A DNA stretch of 64,000 bases from Watersipora subatra (Eukaryota > Bryozoa > Gymnolaemata > Cheilostomatida > Watersiporidae): positions 682,001 through 746,000 of the forward strand of contig NC_088708.1 of the NCBI RefSeq assembly GCF_963576615.1. Direction: 5' to 3'. Within the stretch, counting starts at the first letter, position 1, and every line of letters starts with the position of its first letter. Positions 21,311 to 31,697 of the stretch are shown here, piece after piece. The position numbers were made by a program, and so were the translations under genes. The notes below the pieces were generated by a model. That model saw only the letters and a program-made list of their open reading frames with translations, had not been told where the DNA came from and searched no databases.

Positions 21311-23067
21311 TAGACAAGTGTTCTGTGAAAGGTAGTAGTTATTGTCACTGGGTGAGAGTGCTAGATGAACAAGTGTTCTGTGAGAGGTAGTAGTTATTGT
21401 CACTGGGTGAGAGTGCTAGATGAACAAGTGTTCTGTGAGAGGTAGTAATTATTGTCACTGGGTAAGAGTGCTAGGTGAACAAGTGTTCTGTGAGAGGTAG
21501 TAGTTATTGTCACTGGGTGAGAGTGCTAGGTGAACAAGTGTTCTGTGAGAGGTAGTAGTTATTGTCACTGGGTGAGAGTGCTAGATGAACAAGTGTTCTG
21601 TGAGAGGTAGTAGTTATTGTCACTGGGTGAGAGTGCTAGATGAACAAGTGTTTTGTGGGAGGTAGTAGTTATTGTCACTGGGTGAGAGTGCTAGATGAAC
21701 AAGTGTTCTGTGAGAGGTAGTAGTTATTGTCACTGGGTGAGAGTGCTAGATGAACAAGTGTTTTGTGGGAGGTAGTAGTTATTGTCACTGGGTGAGAGTG
21801 CTAGATGAACAAGTGTTCTGGGAGAGGTAGTAGTTATTGTCACTGGATGAGAGTGTTAGATGAACAAGTGTTCTGTGAAAGGTAGTAGTTATTGTCACTG
21901 GGTGAGAGTGCTAAATAGACAAGTGTTCTGTGAGAGGTAGTAGTTATTGTCACTGGGTGAGAGTGCTAGATGAACAAGTGTTCTGTGAGAGGTAGTAGTT
22001 ATTGTCACTGGGTGAGAGTGCTAGATGAACAAGTGTTTTGTGGGAGGTAGTAGTTATTGTCACTGGGTGAGAGTGCTAGGTGAACAAGTGTTCTGTGAGA
22101 GGTAGTAGTTATTGTCACTGGGTGAGAGTGCTAGGTGAACAAGTGTTCTGTGAGAGGTAGTAGTTATTGTCACTGGGTGAGAGTGCTAGATGAACAAGTG
22201 TTCTGTGAGAGGTAGTAGTTATTGTCACTGGGTGAGAGTGCTAGATGAACAAGTGTTTTGTGGGAGGTAGTAGTTATTGTCACTGGGTGAGAGTGCTAGA
22301 TGAACAAGTGTTCTGTGAGAGGTAGTAGTTATTGTCACTGGGTGAGAGTGCTAAATAGACAAGTGTTCTGTGAGAGGTAGTAGTTATTGTCACTAGGTGA
22401 GAGTGCTAGATGAACAAGTGTTCTGTGAGAGGTAGTAGTTATTGTCACTGGGTGAGAGTGCTAGATGAACAAGTGTTCTGTGAGAGGTAGTAGTTATTGT
22501 CACTGGGTGAGAGTGCTAGATGAACAAGTGTTTTGTGGGAGGTAGTAGTTATTGTCACTGGGTGAGAGTGCTAGATGAACAAGTGTTCTGGGAGAGGTAG
22601 TAGTTATTGTCACTGGATGAGAGTGTTAGATGAACAAGTGTTCTGTGAGAGGTAGTAGTTATTGTCACTGGGTGAGAGTGCTAAATAGACAAGTGTTCTG
22701 TGAGAGGTAGTAGTTATTGTCACTAGGTGAGAGTGCTAGATGAACAAGTGTTCTGTGAGAGGTAGTAGTTATTGTCACTGGGTGAGAGTGCTAAATAGAC
22801 AAGTGTTCTGTGAGAGGTAGTAGTTATTGTCACTAGGTGAGAGTGCTAGATGAACAAGTGTTCTGTGAGAGGTAGTAGTTATTGTCACTGGATGAGAGTG
22901 TTAGATGAACAAGTGTTCTGTGAGAGGTAGTAGTTATTGTCACTGGGTGAGAGTGCTAGTTGAACAAGTGTTCTGTGAGAGGTAGTAGTTATTGTCACTG
23001 GGTGAGAGTGCTAGATAGACAAGTGTTCTGTGAGAGGTAGTAGTTATTGTCACTGGGTGAGAGTGCT
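21311..23067. repeat. 55-bp minisatellite with higher-order structure
   Basis: About 32 tandem copies of a 55-bp unit (GAACAAGTGTTCTGTGAGAG ... TTATTGTCACTGGGTGAGAG ...). Marked variants recur in runs: TTTTGTGGGAGG, CTAAATAGACAAG, CACTGGATGAGAGTGTTAG and CACTAGGTGAG. Runs of the same variant order reappear several units apart, which points to duplication of multi-unit blocks. Confidence 0.95.
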
Positions 23068-23159
23068 TAATAAACTGGGCATTTGGGCAACCAGAGACAA
23101 TCCTTGGCCTAAATTGCCATGTTTACTGTACTAGAGAGCTATCTGTGTGCTTTGAGTAG

Positions 23160-23350
23160 TCATGACCAGTACAGGACTCAGCCAGTCTTTGGTTTAACCC
23201 TACCAGGCCAACTTTTGGTCAAATCCAGCCCGGCCAGTATTCAGTCCAACTGCCCCGGGCCAGAATTCGATCAACCTGCACTATTCCTATATTCAGCCTA
23301 GCTTTTGCAGAGCCAGTCTTTAGACAAATTCATCTGGGCCAGTTTTTAGC
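23160..23350. repeat. Degenerate ~30-bp tandem repeat
   Basis: Recurrent GGCCAGT(A/T)TT...CAACC words (near 23170, 23204, 23233, 23262, 23310, 23338) spaced about 30 bp apart, with heavy divergence. It is an old GC-richer array following the 55-bp repeat. Confidence 0.45.
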
Positions 23351-24620
23351 CGAGCATCAATTGTAGCTGAAATTATAAGATGTTGCGATTACGCCTTACA
23401 TAAAACCAGCTTTTTCAATTCGATGTATCGCAATGGGTACTATTAAAACTTACGTACATTTACAAGCAATATATTTAGAGCATATGTTAAGTGTTATCAG
23501 TTATAAACACAAAATGCCTGTTTCAAAAAATGTGCATGGAAAACAAAAGAACAGCTAATAAACTACACTACAACACATATCCACATTCTATTCTAGTCAC
23601 TATTCAGACACTCAAACATTTTAATTAATTCTATATGTTCTTAAAAGGTTGTCAGTCACAAAAAAATCTTGCTTCAATAAAAATGGATTTTTATATCTTT
23701 GCTAGGTTAATCAGCAGACGTCTGCGCATAATTATTTGCTCCTTTATGATGGGTACATATGCTGTCCAACTCGAGAAACTTCTTGGAGTTGTCTATCTCA
23801 TGAGACTTAAAACCTGCCTTTAGAACCATAGAGTAGAGTCTGTTGAATATTTCTATTAACTTTCTGCTTAACATTACTAGTTTCAATAATCTTGTTTCTA
23901 AAGCTGTTTTAGGGTAATAACCAAAACAGCTTATAAATATTCTTTATAAAAATATCCTATAGAACAGATACCAGAGAATATGTACATGAATTTGCTATAC
24001 GGTAGCATGACAGATATCACTCAGAATTCCCTTTGCTTATGTTATATATGCGTCTATGCATATTATAGGCTCCGAGGCTACGTCTGACTCACCAGACCCA
24101 GGATTAGGACATCGCATGACATAAAGGCTATATACAAGTATACAAGGTGACCAGGCCACAGTTCTCTCACTTGACTTCTTCTCACTGGTAAGTGACCAGT
24201 AGGAATCCAACATGGCGTCTTAGGCAGGATGCAGTGAACGGTGTAGAAGTCGATATAGGAACCCCAGCAGGAGGGTTTGGTTTTCTGAATCTAGCGGTAA
24301 ATGACTAGATGAGAAGATAGTTAAAACCTTAAAGGTTAATGAGAAGTTATCTTTACTTTTGATACAGGTTCAGATGTTTCTACACTCACTGAAAAGGTGG
24401 CTGATACACTTATGCTAAACCTTGAAAAACCTACAAGACACCTGAGTGGTGCTGACGCATCTAGGCTAGATGGCGCAGGTGTCAGTATTGTATGTATGAA
24501 AAATACATATAAGAGTATAGCTACTTGTGTATATGTTCTATATATGCACTAGCCGTAACTTGTTAGGCATACCAGAAATTAGAAAATTAAATTTACTGGC
24601 TGTCATCAATGCTACATGCT
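23351..24620. other. Non-coding, no gene seen
   Basis: No exon or repeat family is supported. A 62-codon frame at 23635-23823 (+) has no recognisable motif. Confidence 0.35.
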
Positions 24621-24623
24621 TAA

Positions 24624-25533
24624 AGGTTGACTCGCAACAAAATTCACATTACAGTTATTTGGTATCAGAAGATTCACCGTGTCTTACTCTGCTGTATTAT
24701 AGGTGCAAAATATGTGGAAATGTGATTACAAGTTTTTAAAAGCTCAAAAATGAACAGTTAACCGCCGCCGTCACGTAAACGCCGTAGATTAGAATCCCTT
24801 TCCAGAATGGCTCAAATAAAACGTAACTGAACAAGATGGCGTCTGTTTACACTTTCATGCAGCCTCATTCGTCGAAATATTTTTGTAAATATACTTCTCG
24901 CATTCAATAAAACCCCGTCTATTGTCCTTACGCATCTATTTCATCATCATTGCAATGCTGTCATTTTGAGCACTGATATCTCAAAATCCACCGTAAAAAT
25001 TGGTTTAATTTTTAAACCTTAGCTTGAAGGAGTGCATATCATCCTCTGATAAACATGACGAGCCTGGTGGTCACCTTTGATAGTCCAAAAATGCTGCAGA
25101 AATTGTTCGCGCTGTTAGGCAGGAAGTATGGGTCACATGATCAGATTACGACTAGAGGATTAGACCAAGCTGAAACGAAACTGTAAAGTAGCGAGCATCT
25201 ATATTTGATACAGGCTTCTCGGTAAAACCCGAAATGTTTGTCATAAACTAGTGCTATGAGGCGTTTTATATTGAGCCTTTTATTGGTCTTTCAATTCATG
25301 TGATAACATCATGTGTCAAAACAATAACCAAATTGTTTGAGTATGTCATAGAAATATATTGATTCCAACCTACAGCATTTTCGTGATGGCGACGATTAAC
25401 TGTTCGCTTTTGAGCTTTTAAAAACTTGTAATCACATTTCTACATATTTTGCACCTACAAAGCAACAGAGTAAGACGTCGTGAATCTCTTGATACCAAAT
25501 AACTGTAATGTGAATTTTGTTGCAAGTCGACCT
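24624..25533. mobile_element. Long-TIR TTAA element, copy 2
   Basis: A 910-bp second copy of the element at 10772-11669, same orientation and colinear throughout. The ends are AGGTTGACTCGCAAC and GTTGCAAGTCGACCT, with TTAA on both sides (24620-24623, 25534-25537). The terminal repeats are closer to perfect here than in copy 1. The single-copy centre (for example CGTAAACGCCGTAGATT and GATCAGATTACGACTAG) is shared with copy 1, so these are members of one family rather than independent foldbacks. Confidence 0.82.
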
Positions 25534-27270
25534 TTAAATGAGCTTGATCCTATAATATTTATTATGTCTGTTACCATGATCTCTATTAAAGTTAAACCCT
25601 AATTAAACAGAAGTAAACTAAAACAGCATATAATAAATAAACTACATAACAGTTGGAAATACAACTCAACTCCTGCATTTAAGCAAGTCACTTGGCTACC
25701 CTACTGATCGCATATTTCAACAGGTGTTGATATAAGCGTGTCCAGCTGCAATGCCTACATCTTACCATATCTATACAGTTTATTCTTCTCGACGAATCTT
25801 TGTGCTGTAATTTGCCTGTAGATGGTAAACGGTAATGGCAAACAAACATGTTTGTACCATCGTTAAATATTCTTTCTGGCTGACAACTGTTCATCTTGAT
25901 CATCTCTCTCCAGACTCTCCAACTCTCGCTCATGGGGCGCGCCTTTCACTATCTTTCTTTCTTCGATTCCATCGCTCTCCAAACTTCTCCCTTCTCCTCG
26001 ACGGGCTCCTTCAACTTAATGTCCAACCTGTTAACCTTTTCTTCGTAGTAAATATTCAAGCTGTCTCGTTTTCATGAGAACAGCTCCATCTCAATAGGGC
26101 TCTGGCTATGTATCGAAGAATTGGTATCATATCCACATGTCATATATATATATATCATTTGCTCATGATCTCTCCCTTTAGCCATCTTATTCAGTGTGTA
26201 TCATTCAGGCTGGATTGATGGTGTTTGTATATTGTTTTCTTGTTTTCATAGTGAATGAGAAAATGGTTAGTACAGCGGTTAGCCAGTCCACGGATCACCT
26301 CTTCCTGTGACTCAAGACTCTCCTCTTCATCATGTTTCAACAAACACTTTATACAACACCTGATAGAAGAATTACACGTACAGTAGTTCTAAAAAATTAT
26401 ACATAAAACTGACCAAATATAGAAAGTTTTGTTGTAGATTTTCATAGATACTCATAATTCTTTTAATCCAGGATTACACAACCTCTCTGTGTAATCTGAA
26501 TATATGAGATCGATTACTGTACCCATATCATACACACTAAATACTGCTTTACACGCAAGCAGTTTTCACACACAGTTATGTTTTATCACTATGGCACCAC
26601 TATTGTAATTTTGAGCACAACCGAACAGCGGATATAGGTGCTTTAGATTATAAAGAATATAAAGGAGTCTACTGACAGTGCAGTCCAGAGAGCAGAGACT
26701 GATGACCCACTCCAGTTGATTCCTGGTATCTCTCTACCAGCAGAGTCTAATTTATTACCCACTTGTCAGATTGATAGAACAATACATCAATAGAAGAAAC
26801 CAGTGAGCCCACCCGGCGTATTACCAAAATTAGCCAGAGTCACTTCCAGGGCCACAATACAGCAGGCTTGTTCTCAAGAGAATGAGAATAACTATAATAA
26901 CTCCTATACGCTGCCAGCCTACGAGTCTTTTACCAGCAGCAAAATGCATATCTCACTTCCTACGGGCAGCAAGTAAACCGCCCACAAGTGGTGTTACCTT
27001 TGCCCTGTCAACACAGAGATGATCAGAGGCTAAAGGGAACTGCTTACACTAATAAGACTGTATTTCTGAGATGCCCAAAACTTGTGGCATCTGCCGCAGT
27101 GCCTTATGCACACTAATTATGAAACAGAACATTGCATGTGACAGCCAGCCAACAGCATTAGGTAAGGGTCATTTATAAACCTGCCATGACCTTACAAAAA
27201 TATTGACCTGTCTGCAGTAATCAGTTGAAGGGGTTCCATTTATTAAAACCCACTTGAGATGTTCTGTCAG
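25534..27270. other. Mostly non-coding, scattered coding-like pieces
   Basis: No gene could be assembled. The overlapping frames at 25688-25933 (-) and 25835-26077 (+) are unrecognised. A short coding-like plus-strand piece (AETDDPLQLIPGISLPAES) lies near 26695-26750 without clear splice sites. A possible exon at 26191-26359 (-) is listed separately. Confidence 0.3.
26191..26359 (-). CDS. Possible terminal exon, unrecognised
   Basis: On the minus strand an acceptor (ttctatcag) precedes 169 bp open to a TGA, giving about 55 residues beginning CCIKCLLKHDEEESLESQEE and continuing VIRGLANRCTNHFL. The acidic amphipathic composition resembles real protein. No family is recognised and no upstream exon was found. 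It could also be chance or a relic. Confidence 0.25.
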
Positions 27271-27380
27271 TTTGAGGGATCAGGCTAGCAAGAACACAGG
27301 CCAATGAGAACACAGGCTAGTGAAAACATTGGCTAATGAGAACACAGGCTAGTAAGAACACAGGCTAGTGAGAACAATGC
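27270..27380. repeat. Short ~17-bp tandem repeat
   Basis: Five to six imperfect copies of AACACAGGCTAGT(A/G)AGA. Some copies have GCCAATGAG or TTGGCTAATG in the same place. Confidence 0.6.
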
Positions 27381-27607
27381 TTTCCACAGCTATTGTAAGG
27401 CAAACTTATGCCATTCAGGTTTTCTATAATCAATCTGTGATGTTAATAGATTCTGATTAATTGAAGGATACTCTTTCAAAGGAACCTATTAGTATTTCAA
27501 TTCAGTGATGTCTTCATTGGTTATATGCTGCTCAAAAAATTTCCTACCCATTAGGCAGGTTATGTGCGCAACTGATAGACATTAAAACACTACTGGCTAT
27601 TGTGCAG

Positions 27608-27691
27608 TACAACCCGCTATGTCAGAATGACTATGTCTACATCTTGAGAAGGACAAAGTTTGACCTCATCTTCGCTTGTATAGAAGAATAA
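27608..27691 (+). CDS. Possible exon, unrecognised
   Basis: After an acceptor (ggctattgtgcag, ending 27607) the plus strand reads YNPLCQNDYVYILRRTKFDL, then IFACIEE and TAA. A donor-like GTATAG at 27678 or GTGAGC at 27692 could end it earlier or just at the stop. The wording looks like a helical repeat protein but I cannot name one. It sits about 150 bp before the 30-bp array. Confidence 0.3.
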   Translation, partial: YNPLCQNDYVYILRRTKFDLIFACIEE

Positions 27692-27845
27692 GTGAGCGGA
27701 AGAGAGGCTTCGATTCATGAGACTCTTCTGAGCTGCCTGAATATGTTTACTTTGAGTGTGATGATGAACAGGATGATACCAAGGATGAGAGGTTAAATGA
27801 AGAATTGAATAGCAATTTGGTGTAAAAACTCAAAATATTTGTTGA

Positions 27846-29005
27846 AGAAAAGAAGAGGAGGCAAGCGGGGATTGGAGAAAAACAGAGGAGGCAAGTGGTG
27901 ATTGGAGAAGAGCAGAGGAGGCAAGTGGTGATTGGAGAAGAGCAGAGGAGGCAATGTGGGATTGGAAAAGAACAGAGGAGGCAAGTGGTGACTGGCGAAA
28001 AGCAGAGGAGGCAAGTGATGATTGGAGAAGAGCAGAGGAGGCAATGTGGTGATTGGAGAAGAACAGAGGAGGCAATTGGTGATTGGAGAAGAACAGAGGA
28101 GGCAATTGGTGATTGGAGAAGAACAGAGGAGGCAATTGGTGATTGGAGAAGAGTAGAGGAGGCAAGAGGTGATTGGAAAAGAACAGAGGAGGCAAGTGGT
28201 GATTGGAGAAGAGCAGAGGAGGCAATTGGTGATTGGAAAAGAACAGAGGAGGCAAGTGATGATTGGAGAAGAACAGAGGAGGCAAGTGGTGATTGGAGAA
28301 GAACAGAGGAGGCAAGTGGTGATTGGAGAAGAACAGAGGAGGCAAGTGGTGATTGGAGAAGAACAGAGGAGGCAATTGGTGATTGGAGAAGAACAGAGGA
28401 GGCAATTGGTGATTGGAAAAGAACAGAGGAGGCAAGTGATGATTGGAGAAGAACAGAGGAGGCAAGTGGTGATTGGAGAAGAACAGAGGAGGCAAGTGGT
28501 GATTGGAGAAGAACAGAGGAGGCAATTGGTGATTGAAGAAGAGCAGAGGAGGCAAGTGGTGATTGGAGAAGAGCAGAGGAGGCAAGTGGTGATTGGAGAA
28601 GAGCAGAGGAGGCAAGTGGTGATTGGAGAAGAGGAGGCAAGTGGTGATTGGAGAAGAACAGAGGAGGCAATTGGTGATTGAAGAAGAGCAGAGGAGGCAA
28701 GTGGTGATTGAAGAAGAGCAGAGGAGGCAAGTGGTGATTGGAGAAGAACAGAGGAGGCAATTGGTGATTGAAGAAGAGCAGAGGAGGCAAGTGGTGATTG
28801 GAGAAGAGCAGAGGAGGCAAGTGGTGATTGGAGAAGAGCAGAGGAGGCAAGTGGTGATTGGAGAAGAGGAGGCAAGTGGTGATTGGAGAAGAACAGAGGA
28901 GGCAATTGGTGATTGAAGAAGAGCAGAGGAGGCAAGTGGTGATTGAAGAAGAGCAGAGGAGGCAAGTGGTGATTGGAGAAGAGCAGAGGAGGCAAGTGGT
29001 GATAA
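27846..29005. repeat. 30-bp minisatellite, open on both strands
   Basis: About 38 copies of GATTGGAGAAGAACAGAGGA + GGCAAGTGGT. The 30-bp unit has no stop in several frames, so long frames exist on both strands (up to 413 codons on minus), reading 10-residue repeats such as EEQRRQVVIG (+) or PPLLFSNHHL (-). Indels switch register, no start or splice context is evident, and both strands are equally open, so this is treated as non-coding. A shortened unit (GAGAAGAGGAGGC) occurs at about 28628 and 28863 within duplicated blocks. Confidence 0.95.
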
Positions 29006-29232
29006 GGAATGAGAATGAGCATGTTGTTATTCAAAATGTTAAAACTGGCCAGCCTGGTACGAGACCTGCTATCCGTTAAAAGTCCTTGTTTTTCAAGCTT
29101 CGATCTCTGACCTTAATCTTGAACCTGTGACCTTAGAGCACGAGCTAAAAAGAAATGGACAAAACTTTCAGAATCTACACCTTTGATTTGACTTGTTTGT
29201 AAATTTTGGTTTATATCGGTGAATCCTACAAC

Positions 29233-29777
29233 TCCGTAACTAGGTGAGTCCGTAACTAGGTGAGTCCGTAACTAGGTGAGTCCGTAACTAGGTGAGTCCG
29301 TAACTAGAGGAGTCCGTAACTAGGCGAGTCCGTAACTAGGCGAGTCCGTAACTAGGCGAGTCCGTAACTAGGCGAGACCGTAACTAGGCGAATCCGTAAC
29401 TAGGCGAGTCCGTAACTAGGCGAGTCCGTAACCAGGCGAGTCCGTAACCAGGAGAGTCCAAAACTAGGTGAGTCCGTAACTAGGCTAGTCCGTAGCTAGG
29501 TGAGTCCGTAACTAGGCGAGTCCGTAACTAGGCGAGTCCGTAACCAGGCGAGTCCGTAACCAGACGAGTCCGTAACTAGGCGAGTCCGTAACCAGGCGAG
29601 TCCGTAACTAGGCGAGTCCGTAACTAGGCGAGTCCGTAACTAGGCGAGTCCGTAACTAGGCGAGTCCGTAACTAGGCGAGTCCGTAACTAGGCGAGTCCG
29701 TAACTAGGCGAGTCCGTAACTAGGCGAGTCCGTAACTAGGCGAGTCCGTAACTAGGCGAGTCCGTAACTACGTGAGT
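29233..29777. repeat. 16-bp minisatellite
   Basis: About 34 copies of GTCCGTAACTAGGCGA. The first copies read AGGTGA, later ones AGGCGA or CAGGCGA, and the last dozen are almost identical, so expansion appears directional. Confidence 0.95.
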
Positions 29778-30779
29778 AAACACATGAAATGAGGCGAAAT
29801 TGTAACTATTTCAACTTTTCAGTTTGTTTTCTGTTCACGTCGTAAGGCCGAGGCAATGACCCCCTTTAATTTAAAACAGTCATAACATCGCTTTGAATAA
29901 AGATACTTGTCAAATTTAAATCGCATGTTGTTTGGTATACTTTAAAAAATGTAACATATGTAAAGATTTGAAATGTGTCACAATAGCCTGATTTCCAAAA
30001 TGACAGAACACTTCGCATGTCTTACAAATTGTACTGCTCTTGTAGTTGTGACTTAGTTTATAAATAACTAGCTACATTTATTAATTACAAGGTTTAACGA
30101 TTGAGTCTTGATGGAACTTACATTATTTTTGATAAACTTCTTGTATTGTTGTGTGTACCGCATGAACTTATATTGTGCAATGATATACCTACATATTATT
30201 CTGCATTGAGGATAGGAAAATTAGATTTTTTTTCATAAAGGATAGCTTATAAAGGTTAATACAAAATAAACCTCAAAACCCTTGCCATTGAGTGTCAGTT
30301 TCCAATAAGGCTTGCTTAATGAGAAGTAAAGACGCGAAGTGCAATACAGATATGACTTAACATTAATCATGGAACAAATGGAAACTGTGTTCACGCTCTC
30401 GGCCATAGTTTCTAGGACGGTAAAAATAAGATGCATTGATTGCATGTACTACCTCATACCTGCATTTACGTACAATAGAACTGCAGGCTTCTTCTTGTCC
30501 ACAATGGATTAGATAAAACGTAGAAGGATAGAAACAATAAAGTATTATTAAAATTCTCCAATAGGAATTTCATTTTATACACCAAACTGTGATTGCTACA
30601 ATTGTTTAATTCTCATTTAAATAATCGAAGTGACCTTATAATTTGACTGTTGAGTGGCCTGCATTCAGTTTAGATAGCAACCTTTGTAACATAAGAGCGT
30701 GACTGGCAATAGGCATCAAGTGAATATTCTAGAACAATACTATTAAACAGTATAAACTTCCAACAGTTCCAAATTTATA
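29778..30779. other. Non-coding, no gene seen
   Basis: AT-rich, with no supported exon. It forms the 3' flank of NDUFAB1, whose likely polyadenylation signal is at 30780. Confidence 0.4.
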
Positions 30780-30785
30780 TTTATT
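30780..30785 (-). promoter_or_regulatory. Polyadenylation signal of NDUFAB1
   Basis: TTTATT on the + strand (AATAAA on minus), about 335 bp beyond the NDUFAB1 stop. A triplicated CAGCTTCCTTAGCAA stretch (30841-30892) lies in the inferred 3' UTR. Confidence 0.4.
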
Positions 30786-31119
30786 TATCTGTAAGACAAA
30801 CATATCGAACAATCAAAAAACTTTTTATAAAAAACTGCACAGCAGCTTCCTTAGCAACAGCTTCCTTAATAACAGCTTCCTCAGCAACAGTTAGGTGCAA
30901 AAGAAAGGTAAGCTATTATCAGATAGGCATGACTGTCACTCATCACAGGAGACCATTAAAATATAGGACTTGACCCCAAGGTTAGCTATCAACTTATGCT
31001 TCTATAGTAAAGTTAGCTGCTGCAGAAAATGGCTATTTGAAAGTGTATGAATTATGTGGAGCACAACTTAAAAACACAATAATAACCATAGACAAGCCTT
31101 TACACAGGTAACCTCTTGT

Positions 31120-31697
31120 TCACGATTCATCTGTTTCGGGCAGACGCACTCGGCTGAGATACTCTACTATCTTTCTTGGTGTATCCAGCTTCTCCATTTC
31201 ATCATCCGGTATTTCTATACCTGTCAACAATCACCAAGTCTTTCTCTTACCGTGACAACGAGTGATTTAATTTCGCAAAAAATGTGTAAGATATGTAGCA
31301 GATTTCTAGCTAAACGCTCAATGACTTCCCAGTCGATAAGCCAACCAATTCACATTACCGAATTCATCTTCGACTAAGGTAATCATCTCCACATGATCTA
31401 AGCTATCCATTGAGAGATCCTCTTTAAATCTGGTATCAAGAGACAACTACAAGAAATACATGCGGTTGTATATAAATATGACGCGGAGGATCTGAAAAGC
31501 CCCAGAGAATAAATGAGGTGATCAACTGAGACTGAAGATAAATTGAGACAAAAAACCAAGGTAAATATTACTGTACCTCAGGAGATTTTGGGCTAATTTT
31601 GTCATATTGCTGAATGGCAGCAAATACCCGATCTCGAATGGCTGTATTCACATCAGCTGTAGTGCAGAGTCGAGCTATGTTAATCCATTGAACTGCC
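31120..31697 (-). CDS. NDUFAB1: Mitochondrial acyl carrier protein (NDUFAB1), 5' part missing
   Basis: Acyl carrier protein of mitochondrial fatty acid synthesis and a subunit of respiratory complex I; its phosphopantetheine arm also supports iron-sulfur cluster assembly. Three exons join in phase. 31697-31577: NIARLCTTADVNTAIRDRVF, then AAIQQYDKISPKSPE. 31446-31359: RFKEDLSMDSLDHVEMITLV, then EDEF. 31220-31120: GIEIPDDEMEKLDTPRKIVE, then YLSRVRLPETDES and TGA. The DSL motif with its prosthetic-group serine (MDSLD) is present. Splice sites are gtacag and gtaatg donors and ttgtag and tgacag acceptors. The first exon begins in mid-codon after gtag, so an upstream exon with the start and mitochondrial targeting sequence must exist at higher coordinates; I could not find it. 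The tail VRLPETDES replaces the usual DKKDVYE ending. Confidence 0.93.

Noticed and set aside
21311-23067. CRISPR-like array
   Set aside because: Units are contiguous with no unique spacers and the genome is eukaryotic; it is a minisatellite.
25688-26077. Overlapping frames at 25.7-26.1 kb as a gene
   Set aside because: Several frames on both strands look equally plausible and none has a recognisable motif or good splice sites.
27747-29079. Frames up to 413 codons in the 30-bp array
   Set aside because: Same artefact: stop-free 30-bp unit, frame switches at indels, no start or splice context, readings equally open on both strands.
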